DNA of 6,330 nt from Thermoplasmata archaeon. GTDB lineage: Archaea > Thermoplasmatota > Thermoplasmata > JAGHBH01. The notes under the pieces were generated by a model. The model ran no database searches. It had not been told where the DNA came from and was given only the letters and a program-made list of their open reading frames with translations. Positions 1 through 5,760 of the stretch are shown here, piece after piece. Position numbers and translations under genes: made by a program. Where the stretch lies: contig DAOVJP010000084.1 of the NCBI GenBank assembly GCA_030673205.1, forward strand, positions 1 through 6,330. The letters are read 5' to 3'. The stretch's first letter is position 1. Each line of letters starts with the position of its first letter.

Positions 1-725
1 GGACCGATGAGGATCCTATGTGGTCGGCAAGATTGAACGACCCCACGGGGCTCTTCTTCATATTCGCTGGACAATACCAGCCGGAGGCGAGCATGGTGCT
101 CTCTACATTGAAGCCGCCGACATTCGTTTCCGTGACCGGAAAGACCAGGGTATATTCCCCCGAGGGAACGGATAAGGTATACACCTCCATCAAGGCGGAT
201 TCCGTTACAGCGGTGAACGAAGAGGCTAGGGACTACTGGGTGATGGAGGCAGCCGCCTCCCTCAGAGAGAGGTTGGAAGCCATAGCCTTGGCCAAGAATA
301 TGGAATCACCCACCGTGGAGGAATTGGTGAAGGAAGGCATCCGCCCCAGGCTTGCGGAAGGCATCCTTCTAGCCTTTGAGAGATATGGATCCGTTAACAT
401 GAAGCGGTACAAGGAGATGGAGGTCGCAGGCCTTCAAAGCCTTCTCCCGGAGTACGAGAACGTGGTGCCCCAATTCCAGCCGTCGGGCGCAACAGGGGGT
501 TCTACCCCCTCACCCTCTTCGGTGGAGGAGAGTCCCTTGGAAGAAGAGGTGGTGGCCATCATCGAAGAGCTGGACCAGAGCCCACAGGGAGCCGTGTGGG
601 AAGAGGTTGTGGACAAGGCTATGGAGAATGGCATAACACTCGAGGACCTGGAAGAGGCCGTGAACATATTGATAGATAGGGGAGATCTGTACGAGCCTGT
701 GTTGGGCAGGATAAAAAAGGTCTAG
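1..725 (+). CDS. RPA-associated OB-fold protein (COG3390-like), 5' end outside window
   Basis: Probable accessory subunit of the archaeal replication protein A complex, which binds single-stranded DNA in replication and repair. The frame is open from base 3 to a TAG at 723-725 and runs off the left edge. The ATG at 18 lies inside the conserved OB-fold, so it is probably not the true start. Counting that Met as residue 1, the family hallmarks are MWSARLNDPTG at 1-11, AGQYQPEA at 17-24 and a 'PPTFVSVTGK' strand near 33-42, followed by 'RDYWVMEAA'. A low-complexity Pro/Ser/Gly linker lies at about 154-175. The last 60 residues look like a small winged-helix domain ending in 'LYEPVLGRIKKV', reminiscent of RPA32 or MCM C-terminal winged helices. 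The assignment rests on recognised motifs, not a search. An RPA large-subunit gene directly upstream, outside the window, would fit the family. The stop overlaps the stop of the convergent neighbour. Confidence 0.85.
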   Translation, partial: TDEDPMWSARLNDPTGLFFIFAGQYQPEASMVLSTLKPPTFVSVTGKTRVYSPEGTDKVYTSIKADSVTAVNEEARDYWVMEAAASLRERLEAIALAKNMESPTVEELVKEGIRPRLAEGILLAFERYGSVNMKRYKEMEVAGLQSLLPEYENVVPQFQPSGATGGSTPSPSSVEESPLEEEVVAIIEELDQSPQGAVWEEVVDKAMENGITLEDLEEAVNILIDRGDLYEPVLGRIKKV

Positions 726-1579
726 GCCTTCTTCCACGTTTCCATCAGGGTGGTGGCCTCACACGTCTTGCACTTCACTTCGTGCGGGAGCCTGGTGTTG
801 CACGAGATACACCGGTCTAACCAGGTCGAACGCTCTTTGCATTCGGGGCACAATGTCGCATAGGATTCGCATATGGTGCACCATTTGAAAAGCCGTGAAG
901 CCCCGCAGGAAGGGCATTTCCTGGTTTCCAACAACAGATCGGCCTCGCACGCCGGACACTTTTCTTCCCCGAAGAATAGTAGATCCTCGGGGCGCATCAA
1001 CCCTGCCCCCACCTCCTCCACTTTCAAAAATATATACGGTAGGAGAGAGATGGCTCCCACTTCTCCGATCAAGTAGATAACCAAGGAGCCGTTCTTGGCC
1101 CACAGGTAGAAACCGAGGGCAGAGATCAGACAAAGCCCCATGAATATCAAGAACACGAGGCTCCACAGGCCCAGGATGACATAATCCGTGTCGCTGCGCT
1201 CGTCCCGCACGGTCTTCACATGCTCAATGAACAACAGGCCGAGGGCGAGTCCGAGACCCATACCTCCCAGCCCCAAGAGCCCTATCCAAAATACTCTGAA
1301 GGTCCATCCCAGAAAGAGGATCGTCCCCAGGAAGATAGCACCGTACATTGTGGCTATCCAGAATATGCTGGCCCAGGATCTTGGGAACCGTATGTATAAC
1401 AAAGAGAGGGCTAGCAAAAGGAAGCACACGAATAAGAGGAAGCGTTCGTGTTCGATGCTAGCCCACAGTGCCCCTATGGACGAGGCGATTATGCCTGCCA
1501 ACATGATATTATCGAGGGATAGCATCTTTTCGTCTGCCCCAGAGGAGATTGTATTCTCCTGTTCCTGTTCTTCACTCAT
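722..1579 (-). CDS. Six-helix membrane protein with three C-terminal zinc ribbons
   Basis: A 285-residue protein with no function I recognise. After a polar, acidic N-terminus (about 1-22) come six likely membrane segments, near 25-42, 46-64, 69-91, 96-120, 134-158 and 165-187. A cytosolic-type tail follows with six CxxC pairs: C208/C211, C222/C225, C234/C237, C244/C247, C257/C260 and C270/C273. These could bind three zinc ions as tandem zinc ribbons (double-zinc-ribbon style). Such tails usually mediate protein or nucleic acid contacts, but no partner is evident. The ATG at 1577-1579 is preferred because the upstream codon on the minus strand is not open to a better start and a TATA-like box lies at leaderless distance. 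Its stop (722-724) shares bases with the stop of the RPA-associated gene. The convergent, overlapping arrangement does not indicate co-expression with that gene. Confidence 0.85.
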   Translation of the reverse strand: MSEEQEQENTISSGADEKMLSLDNIMLAGIIASSIGALWASIEHERFLLFVCFLLLALSLLYIRFPRSWASIFWIATMYGAIFLGTILFLGWTFRVFWIGLLGLGGMGLGLALGLLFIEHVKTVRDERSDTDYVILGLWSLVFLIFMGLCLISALGFYLWAKNGSLVIYLIGEVGAISLLPYIFLKVEEVGAGLMRPEDLLFFGEEKCPACEADLLLETRKCPSCGASRLFKWCTICESYATLCPECKERSTWLDRCISCNTRLPHEVKCKTCEATTLMETWKKA

Positions 1580-1603
1580 GCTACATGCGCAACTCTCCCC
1601 CAG

Positions 1604-1611
1604 GTATAAAG
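1604..1611 (-). promoter_or_regulatory. TATA box for the zinc-ribbon membrane protein gene
   Basis: On the minus strand the sequence reads CTTTATAC, preceded by an A-rich BRE-like CGAAATA. Its centre is about 28 bp before the ATG at 1579, so transcription should start at or within a few bases of the start codon. No Shine-Dalgarno site lies at normal spacing, which fits a leaderless transcript. Confidence 0.6.
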
Positions 1612-1650
1612 TATTTCGGGGTACTACAGAGACTCTTTTGCAAGAAAAAG

Positions 1651-1658
1651 ATTTATCA
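1651..1658 (+). promoter_or_regulatory. TATA box for the nucleotidyltransferase gene
   Basis: ATTTATCA preceded by a purine-rich AAGAAAAAG at 1642-1650 resembles an archaeal BRE plus TATA box. Transcription would begin around 1676-1682, giving a leader of roughly 15-20 bases that just includes the ribosome binding site. Together with the box at 1604-1611 it forms a divergent promoter pair in a 116-bp intergenic region. Confidence 0.55.
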
Positions 1659-1681
1659 CCGATCGCCTGTTAGGATGCCGT

Positions 1682-1686
1682 GGAGG
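1682..1686 (+). promoter_or_regulatory. Ribosome binding site of the nucleotidyltransferase gene
   Basis: GGAGG lies 9 bases before the ATG at 1696. An in-frame TAG at 1690-1692 rules out any start further upstream, so this site fixes the start codon. Confidence 0.7.
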
Positions 1687-1695
1687 AAATAGCAG

Positions 1696-2508
1696 ATGGC
1701 TGAAGGTAAAGATCCTCGACAGAAGACCGTTGAGGCCCTAAGGAAGAAGATGATGGGGGAAGTAGAGCCTTTGGTCTGTAGCCTCAAGGACGACCCGAAT
1801 GTTCTAGCGGTTGTGGTTGTTGGCTCTGCTGCACGGGGGGCCGTAACTGAGAAGAGCGATGTGGATCTGTTGGCGATAACTGAGAAGCAAGTGGGAAACG
1901 GATTCGGCCCGGTCTACAGATATTACCTTCCAAAGTTCACCGCTGTAGAAAGGCGTGCAGAGGTGGGATTCTTTCCCCTTGATTTTATAGAAGATAAGTT
2001 GGATGAGAGACTCGGGGACATCATAGGGCAGCGTTTCGTAGGACAGCTAAAAGAAGCGCGGGTCTTGTGGGAGAGGGATTCGATAGCTGGCGACATTATA
2101 GAAAGATGCCGCGGCATTAGCGCTTCTCCAAGCAAAATTGGGAAAGAGGTATGCTCCATGAAGGAAAAGCTGTGGACGGTTAGCAGTCTCGTGGAAAATG
2201 GCCATATGGACACCGCGTTGTATCTCTCTCGTTATACCACAAGGGAGGCTCTTCTGACATTCTGTCTTCACAGGTTTTCCCAACCGTTTGCCAAATCCAA
2301 GCATGAACTTGAAGGGTTTAGGAAGATGATGCCAGGCCATATCTCTGGATATATGCGCATATGGGGATTAGATGGCATCTCGAAGGCTTTATCCAACGAG
2401 TTGGTTAACAATTCTGGCCTCTTTGTACAAGATATTTTCAACGAAGTGGGCCTAAGAGAAGGGTTCGCTTTGGAGTGGGAAGCCGTAGCTAGTGATGGTG
2501 TTCGGTAA
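1696..2508 (+). CDS. Nucleotidyltransferase (Pol beta superfamily) with HEPN-like C-terminal domain
   Basis: A 270-residue protein whose N-terminal half is a minimal Pol beta-type nucleotidyltransferase. It has the GSxxRG loop at G43-S44-A45-A46-R47-G48, the metal-binding pair S54-D55-V56-D57, and a likely third carboxylate at E89 in 'RRAEVGFFP'. All core residues look intact, so it should be able to transfer a nucleotide (typically an NMP) to a protein, RNA or small molecule. The substrate cannot be told from the sequence. From about residue 145 on it is all helical; the segment 'DTALYLSRYTTREALL' (172-187) and 'KSKHEL' (200-205) resemble HEPN or kanamycin-nucleotidyltransferase C-terminal helices. 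The RX4-6H RNase motif of toxic HEPN domains is not seen. Its 3' end overlaps the convergent degenerate paralogue by 20 bp. Alternatives are an antibiotic-type nucleotidyltransferase or a single-chain MNT/HEPN relative. Confidence 0.85.
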   Translation: MAEGKDPRQKTVEALRKKMMGEVEPLVCSLKDDPNVLAVVVVGSAARGAVTEKSDVDLLAITEKQVGNGFGPVYRYYLPKFTAVERRAEVGFFPLDFIEDKLDERLGDIIGQRFVGQLKEARVLWERDSIAGDIIERCRGISASPSKIGKEVCSMKEKLWTVSSLVENGHMDTALYLSRYTTREALLTFCLHRFSQPFAKSKHELEGFRKMMPGHISGYMRIWGLDGISKALSNELVNNSGLFVQDIFNEVGLREGFALEWEAVASDGVR

Positions 2509-3271
2509 GAAGTTGCGGAGCAACCCCCGTTTGGTCGAATACCTCTGCGATCAGATCGGCTGTCTCGTCCAATATGAGATCGAAGTTGGGCCGAGTCCCC
2601 TCATCTTCCCTCCCTATTCCCACTATCCTTTCATATTGCATTCTTCGTTCATTATCCTTAAGCGAGCGATATATGTAAGCGGGTTTATGGCAGGGTATTT
2701 CCCGGGAAACACCATTTTTGGCCAGCAATGCATTGTCTAGGGCGCATCTGCTGAAGTATAGTGCATCTGAATATCTCTCTTGAGCGGTCAATGATCTGGC
2801 CAAGTTTGCCCCTTTCCTTATATCATATATCATCTGTCCCAAGAACTGTGGGATGATCTGGCAGCTTTGGAATTTTGAAACGAGGTCATGCACAACACCT
2901 CTTGGGTCCTCTATGATCTGAGCGGCCCTCAGCTTTTCAGCATCCGCGAGTTCGGCCATGCTCTTTATCCCTTTAGAATATAATCTATAGAAATACTCCT
3001 GAGAAAATACGCCGAGCTCTATTCTGCGCTTCTCATGGAAGAATGCTGGCAGGACATGAAAGAATGTCATTGGACCAGGCTCGGGAACCAAACACACCAG
3101 GTGGACGTCGCTGGTCTTTGTGATCCCTCGCTCGTCGGGTATGTTGGGAGCCCAGGCTGCGACCCATTCGTTGTTGCTGAATCTGTCCTTGAGAAGTAGC
3201 CAGGCTTGTTTGCAAACTTGCAAATACTCATCCGGGCTCTCCCCATATGTTGTTCTCGCGTTCTTGATCAT
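2489..3271 (-). CDS. Degenerate nucleotidyltransferase/HEPN-like protein, probable pseudoenzyme
   Basis: A 260-residue protein (ATG start) built like the neighbouring nucleotidyltransferase. The expected GSxxRG loop is replaced by 'APNIPDERG' (about 41-49). The metal site reads S54-D55-V56-H57, with the second Asp changed to His. A third carboxylate, E85 in 'RRIELGVF', remains. Catalysis is therefore doubtful. The C-terminal half is helical and HEPN-like: 'YSDALYFSRCALDNALL' at about 167-183, followed by R190-x4-H195, which fits the loose RX4-6H pattern but may be chance. The reading frame also opens at a TTG at 3293-3295, inside the permease gene. I prefer the ATG at 3269-3271, because it starts 4 bp after the permease stop and puts the SDVx motif at the same residue numbers (54-57) as in the active paralogue. 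It is probably translated together with the transporter genes. Its end is antisense to the end of the active paralogue. Confidence 0.8.
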   Translation of the reverse strand: MIKNARTTYGESPDEYLQVCKQAWLLLKDRFSNNEWVAAWAPNIPDERGITKTSDVHLVCLVPEPGPMTFFHVLPAFFHEKRRIELGVFSQEYFYRLYSKGIKSMAELADAEKLRAAQIIEDPRGVVHDLVSKFQSCQIIPQFLGQMIYDIRKGANLARSLTAQERYSDALYFSRCALDNALLAKNGVSREIPCHKPAYIYRSLKDNERRMQYERIVGIGREDEGTRPNFDLILDETADLIAEVFDQTGVAPQLLTEHHH

Positions 3272-3275
3272 TGGA

Positions 3276-4154
3276 CTATCCGCCCCATCTGGCAAGTTTT
3301 CCGGTTCTTTCAGCTTTTCTTATCCCTCGTGCAAACATATATAGCCCAAGTGGGAAAAGGATCATTGCAAAAAGGGCGAGCATGATGAAATCCTGTTGGA
3401 CCATTGGATTGGATAGCCCTTCGCCGTTCAGAACCGTCCGCCTGAATGCATCTATTGCATATGTATGTGGTATTATTCTGGAAAGATGATATAGTGGAGG
3501 AGCTACGGTTAAGAAAATTTCTGGGGGAAACACAACGCCGCTCACTAGGCCAGATAGGACCCCGACTGCCCAACTGATAGGTTCTACGTTTCCCTTCACA
3601 TCTGCGAGAAGGAACATGCTCCCGGACATGAGGCCGAAACCAGATATTGCAATGCAAGACAATACGAGAAGAGGAATGATCAGCCAAAAAGTTGATGTGA
3701 TGGCGATGCCAGCTCCGAACACGAATACGCCCAGTAGGAGGTATAATAAGATGCCCAATGTCGCTGTAAAATATGTCCAAAGAGCAGTCATTACGAAAAA
3801 GGACGGGAAACTGAGAGGTGAACTCATGATTATCTCCAGGGTGTTTCCCCAGTATGACCCGCGGATTATGTTGCTGTACATACTGAGACTTATGCCCGCA
3901 TAAGCCATGAAGGCCATCCCCACCAGAACGTACGTAAAATAGTCCCCACTTCCATAGTCAGATATGTAGGGGGTGATCGCTGGCTGGACAAGGACCCCCA
4001 GAAAGAAGAAGGTAGCTATACCCACAAAGGTCCCTATGATCGCGAACAGAGAGCTTATCTTGAACCGCCCCCACATACGGATACGCCTTTCTGTTATTAA
4101 CCGCAGAACGGTCAACTTTTCTCGGGATGTAAGTTTCCGTTTGGTGTATCTCAT
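3276..4154 (-). CDS. ABC-2 type transporter permease
   Basis: A 292-residue membrane subunit of an ABC-2 transporter, which forms the channel driven by the ATPase encoded just upstream. Six membrane segments are visible near 34-57, 72-94, 118-143, 155-184, 193-212 and 254-275, with a basic cytosolic N-terminus. The stretch 'SGVVFPPEIF' (205-214), followed by 'PPLYHLSRIIPHTYAIDAFR' (219-238), is the conserved ABC2_membrane signature between helices 5 and 6. Length and helix count are normal for a half-transporter that works as a homodimer. The ATG (4152-4154) overlaps the ATPase stop in an ATGA, a sign of translational coupling. Relatives export drugs, polysaccharides, peptides or lipids; nothing in this subunit identifies the cargo. 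Confidence 0.92.
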   Translation of the reverse strand: MRYTKRKLTSREKLTVLRLITERRIRMWGRFKISSLFAIIGTFVGIATFFFLGVLVQPAITPYISDYGSGDYFTYVLVGMAFMAYAGISLSMYSNIIRGSYWGNTLEIIMSSPLSFPSFFVMTALWTYFTATLGILLYLLLGVFVFGAGIAITSTFWLIIPLLVLSCIAISGFGLMSGSMFLLADVKGNVEPISWAVGVLSGLVSGVVFPPEIFLTVAPPLYHLSRIIPHTYAIDAFRRTVLNGEGLSNPMVQQDFIMLALFAMILFPLGLYMFARGIRKAERTGKLARWGG

Positions 4155-5164
4155 TCCCTATCCCCCTCTACTTCCCCGATAAGTTGCATGAAAACATCGT
4201 TGATGGTCGGTTGAATGATGTCTACATACTCTATCTTACCATACCCATCCACTCTGTCTATTATCTGTCTGAAGTTGTTTCGTAGATCTCTTCCAAATAC
4301 CTTTACCACATCCCCTATAACGACTACGTCAGAGATGCAAGGGATATCCTCCATGCTGCTCTTCAAGCCTCTTACGCCGCCCTTTATCTTGAAAACAGCC
4401 TCTTCGGTCCCAAATCTTCTTTTGAGGTTCTCTGTCTTGTCCACTTCTAGTATCCTTCCCTGGTGGAGGATGGCTATCCTATCGCATATCATCTCCGCCT
4501 CCCATAGGTTGTGGGTGGCTAGAAGAACGGTCATGTCCCTTTCCTTGACGAGCGTGTTCTTCACATACTCCCTTATGAAATTGGCTGAATACGGGTCTAT
4601 GTTCACTGTTGGCTCGTCCAAAAGGAATATCGGTCTGGGGGCCAAGAGGCATCTGGCTAGGTTGAGCTTCTGGCGTTCTCCTGCTGAAAGTGATTCTGGA
4701 AATTCGCTCTTCTTCTCGTGGAGCCCCACCACCTTCAGAACTGCATCTACTTCTTCCTTCACCTCTTCGTATTCTGCTCCCATTACGACAGCCCAGAATA
4801 TCAGGTTTTTGTACAGGGGGTATTTGTAATCGAATATTATCCAACCACCGCTTCTCAGAAAGCTGCATGACGCCCTGACATCCTGCCTCTCTTTCAAGGC
4901 GTCAAAACCGCACACCGTGGCCTCTCCCCCGTTGGGAATGAGCAGGCCTGCGATGATCTTCAACATGGTGGTCTTGCCCGCCCCGTTCGGGCCGAGGATC
5001 CCGAATATCTCGTTCTTTTGGATATTGAGAGATACGTCGTTCAGGGCGGTGAGGGTCTTCTTTTTTTTCAATCCCACCGCCTCCTTCACGGTCGTTTTCC
5101 AGTTGTGGGAGGGATCCCGAACATAGTATGTCTTTGTGAGATGCTCAAGGTCTATTATTGACAT
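4151..5164 (-). CDS. ABC-2 type transporter ATP-binding protein
   Basis: A 337-residue nucleotide-binding subunit that pairs with the permease downstream. Motifs in order: Walker A GPNGAGKTT at 58-66; signature LSAGE at 159-163 (variant of LSGGQ); Walker B IFLLDE at 179-184; D-loop VNIDP at 187-191; H-loop His218 in 'ATHN'. The Q-loop region (about 98-108, 'ASCSFLRSGGW') has no clear Gln, although the aromatic 'YPLYKNLIFWAVVMG' segment after it is typical. There is a 20-residue basic insertion near 17-37 before the first core strand. A C-terminal extension (about 253-337) resembles the regulatory tail of DrrA/NodI-type ATPases. The ATG at 5162-5164 has no Shine-Dalgarno but sits at leaderless distance from a TATA box. 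Exporter polarity is inferred from the ABC-2 class. Confidence 0.93.
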   Translation of the reverse strand: MSIIDLEHLTKTYYVRDPSHNWKTTVKEAVGLKKKKTLTALNDVSLNIQKNEIFGILGPNGAGKTTMLKIIAGLLIPNGGEATVCGFDALKERQDVRASCSFLRSGGWIIFDYKYPLYKNLIFWAVVMGAEYEEVKEEVDAVLKVVGLHEKKSEFPESLSAGERQKLNLARCLLAPRPIFLLDEPTVNIDPYSANFIREYVKNTLVKERDMTVLLATHNLWEAEMICDRIAILHQGRILEVDKTENLKRRFGTEEAVFKIKGGVRGLKSSMEDIPCISDVVVIGDVVKVFGRDLRNNFRQIIDRVDGYGKIEYVDIIQPTINDVFMQLIGEVEGDRE

Positions 5165-5187
5165 TTTATACTCTCATACGTTCTTCA

Positions 5188-5196
5188 AATATAAGG
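5188..5196 (-). promoter_or_regulatory. TATA box for the ABC transporter genes
   Basis: The minus strand reads CCTTATATT, centred about 28 bp before the ATPase ATG. This predicts initiation almost at the start codon and therefore a leaderless mRNA. The transporter cluster (5164 down to 2489) could then be transcribed independently of the peptide gene upstream. Confidence 0.55.
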
Positions 5197-5220
5197 CTTA
5201 GCTATGATCTTCCTATGTTA

Positions 5221-5244
5221 GAAATGAAAAGAAAGGGAAGAAGG
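5221..5244 (-). terminator. Possible T-rich terminator after the small peptide gene
   Basis: The minus strand is an almost pure pyrimidine tract, with CTTTCTTTTCATTTC at its 3' end. Archaeal intrinsic termination relies on T-rich runs rather than hairpins, and the tract lies about 40 bp past the peptide stop and before the ATPase promoter. T runs are short and interrupted, so read-through is possible. Confidence 0.35.
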
Positions 5245-5286
5245 TTGTATTAATCCAGCATGCGCCTCAAGGGCTCTCTGTTGGAT

Positions 5287-5460
5287 CTAGAGCGTCTTTT
5301 CGGTGACCTCGGAGGGATCGGTCACTATTACGGGGTTTGATCCACCGCCACCGGTTATGAGCCACGGGGCGTGCTCATTTATAGCGTTCCAAGCGTTTCC
5401 TGGGCCTCCGGGTCCAACGTTTCCCGGTCCTGTCGTTGGAGTTCCACACATCAATGCCAT
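5287..5460 (-). CDS. Small Gly/Pro-rich peptide, 57 residues, function unknown
   Basis: A short gene that size filters would miss. The ATG at 5458-5460 has a perfect AGGAGG nine bases upstream; the stop is TAG at 5287-5289. The product begins MALMCGTPTTGPGNVGPGGP. Residues 6-22 are Gly/Pro/Thr/Asn-rich, and 'GGGGSNP' at 37-43 forms a second flexible segment. Between them lies a more ordered stretch with two Trp, 'NAWNAINEHAPWLIT' (22-36). The acidic tail ends 'DPSEVTEKTL'. There is one Cys (C5), no signal peptide and no membrane helix. It lies on the same strand as, and just upstream of, the ABC-2 transporter, so an exported or modified peptide is conceivable. No maturation enzyme is visible in the window and I recognise no family. 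The ribosome site, promoter and leader make it more likely real than chance. Confidence 0.7.
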   Translation of the reverse strand: MALMCGTPTTGPGNVGPGGPGNAWNAINEHAPWLITGGGGSNPVIVTDPSEVTEKTL

Positions 5461-5469
5461 TTTGTTTTT

Positions 5470-5475
5470 CCTCCT
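5470..5475 (-). promoter_or_regulatory. Ribosome binding site of the small peptide gene
   Basis: A full AGGAGG on the minus strand, 9 bases before the ATG at 5460, in an A-rich spacer. It is the strongest of the sites that fix a start in this window and is the main reason to believe the peptide gene. It contrasts with the adjacent ABC genes, which have none. Confidence 0.75.
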
Positions 5476-5491
5476 ATTTCTTGGGGTACTT

Positions 5492-5507
5492 CAAAGATAG
5501 ATCTTTG
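5492..5507 (-). repeat. Perfect 7-bp inverted repeat in the peptide gene's leader
   Basis: CAAAGAT-CT-ATCTTTG, which as RNA would form a short hairpin (about 6 pairs with a 4-base loop). It lies between the mini-ORF stop (5512) and the ribosome binding site (5475). It could modulate translation or be a protein-binding site. It is AU-rich and modest in stability. Confidence 0.5.
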
Positions 5508-5511
5508 CCCG

Positions 5512-5535
5512 CTAGGGTATCATCACGCCCCTCCT
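5512..5535 (-). other. Leader mini-ORF (Met-Ile-Pro) with strong ribosome binding site
   Basis: On the minus strand a second AGGAGG (5530-5535) precedes ATG (5521-5523) by 6 bases. The ATG is followed by ATA, CCC and a TAG stop (5512-5514). A GTG directly before the ATG gives a four-codon alternative. This lies within the predicted leader of the peptide gene. It may be a translated upstream mini-ORF, a decoy ribosome site, or coincidence. Confidence 0.35.
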
Positions 5536-5572
5536 AGGCGCTCCCTTCTCCTTAGCAAGTCTAAAGCCCGTT

Positions 5573-5580
5573 CATATAAA
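5573..5580 (-). promoter_or_regulatory. TATA box for the small peptide gene
   Basis: The minus strand reads TTTATATG, in the context GCTTTATATGAA. Initiation about 25 bp downstream, near 5550, gives a leader of about 90 bases. That is unusually long for this window, where other genes are leaderless or short-leadered. The leader holds a mini-ORF and a small inverted repeat. Confidence 0.55.
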
Positions 5581-5602
5581 GCTGTTTCCAGAGAAAAATT
5601 GT

Positions 5603-5621
5603 CATGGTAACATTTACCATG
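5603..5621. promoter_or_regulatory. 19-bp palindrome, candidate operator
   Basis: CATGGTAA-CAT-TTACCATG: perfect 8-bp arms around a 3-bp centre. It sits about 22 bp upstream of the peptide gene's TATA box and about 72 bp before the TATA box of the right-edge gene. The symmetry and placement suit a dimeric transcription factor, probably acting on the peptide promoter from the upstream side. The regulator is unknown, and none is encoded in the window. Confidence 0.55.
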
Positions 5622-5693
5622 GTGCTATTTTCCAATCGCCATTTTCACATTGTCAGTATTTCACAGGGCTTATTCCATCTCCCAATAGCAAGT

Positions 5694-5700
5694 TTTATAA
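5694..5700 (+). promoter_or_regulatory. TATA box for the right-edge gene
   Basis: TTTATAA preceded by AGCAAG. Initiation about 25 bp downstream, near 5722, leaves a leader of about 38 bases before the ATG at 5761. Only a weak G-rich stretch (GGTTGGGG at 5749-5756) is present as a ribosome site. Confidence 0.5.
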
Positions 5701-5760
5701 TGAGAGAGGAGTTGAGGCTAAATTGCACTATGCATACTAGCTAGTGACGGTTGGGGCTAG

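Noticed and set aside
1628..1636. Small palindrome AGAGACTCT between the divergent TATA boxes
   Set aside because: Only 4-bp arms, expected by chance at this length.
1188..1673. Plus-strand open frame of 161 codons
   Set aside because: It is antisense to the membrane helices of the zinc-ribbon protein and runs across the divergent promoter region; no start signals.
4215..4829. Plus-strand open frame of 204 codons
   Set aside because: It lies opposite the ABC ATPase, whose motifs are unambiguous; the composition is typical of an antisense shadow.
5055..5064. T run within the ATPase gene as a terminator
   Set aside because: On the coding strand it is an A-rich run that encodes consecutive Lys residues (33-36); on the plus strand no gene ends there.
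5303..5610. Two plus-strand open frames over the small peptide gene and its leader
   Set aside because: Neither has a ribosome binding site or promoter at its start. The minus strand has a perfect AGGAGG, ATG and TATA box, so these are antisense shadows.
5561..5620. Minus-strand 19-codon frame starting inside the palindrome
   Set aside because: It has no ribosome site and runs through the TATA box of the peptide gene; most likely chance.
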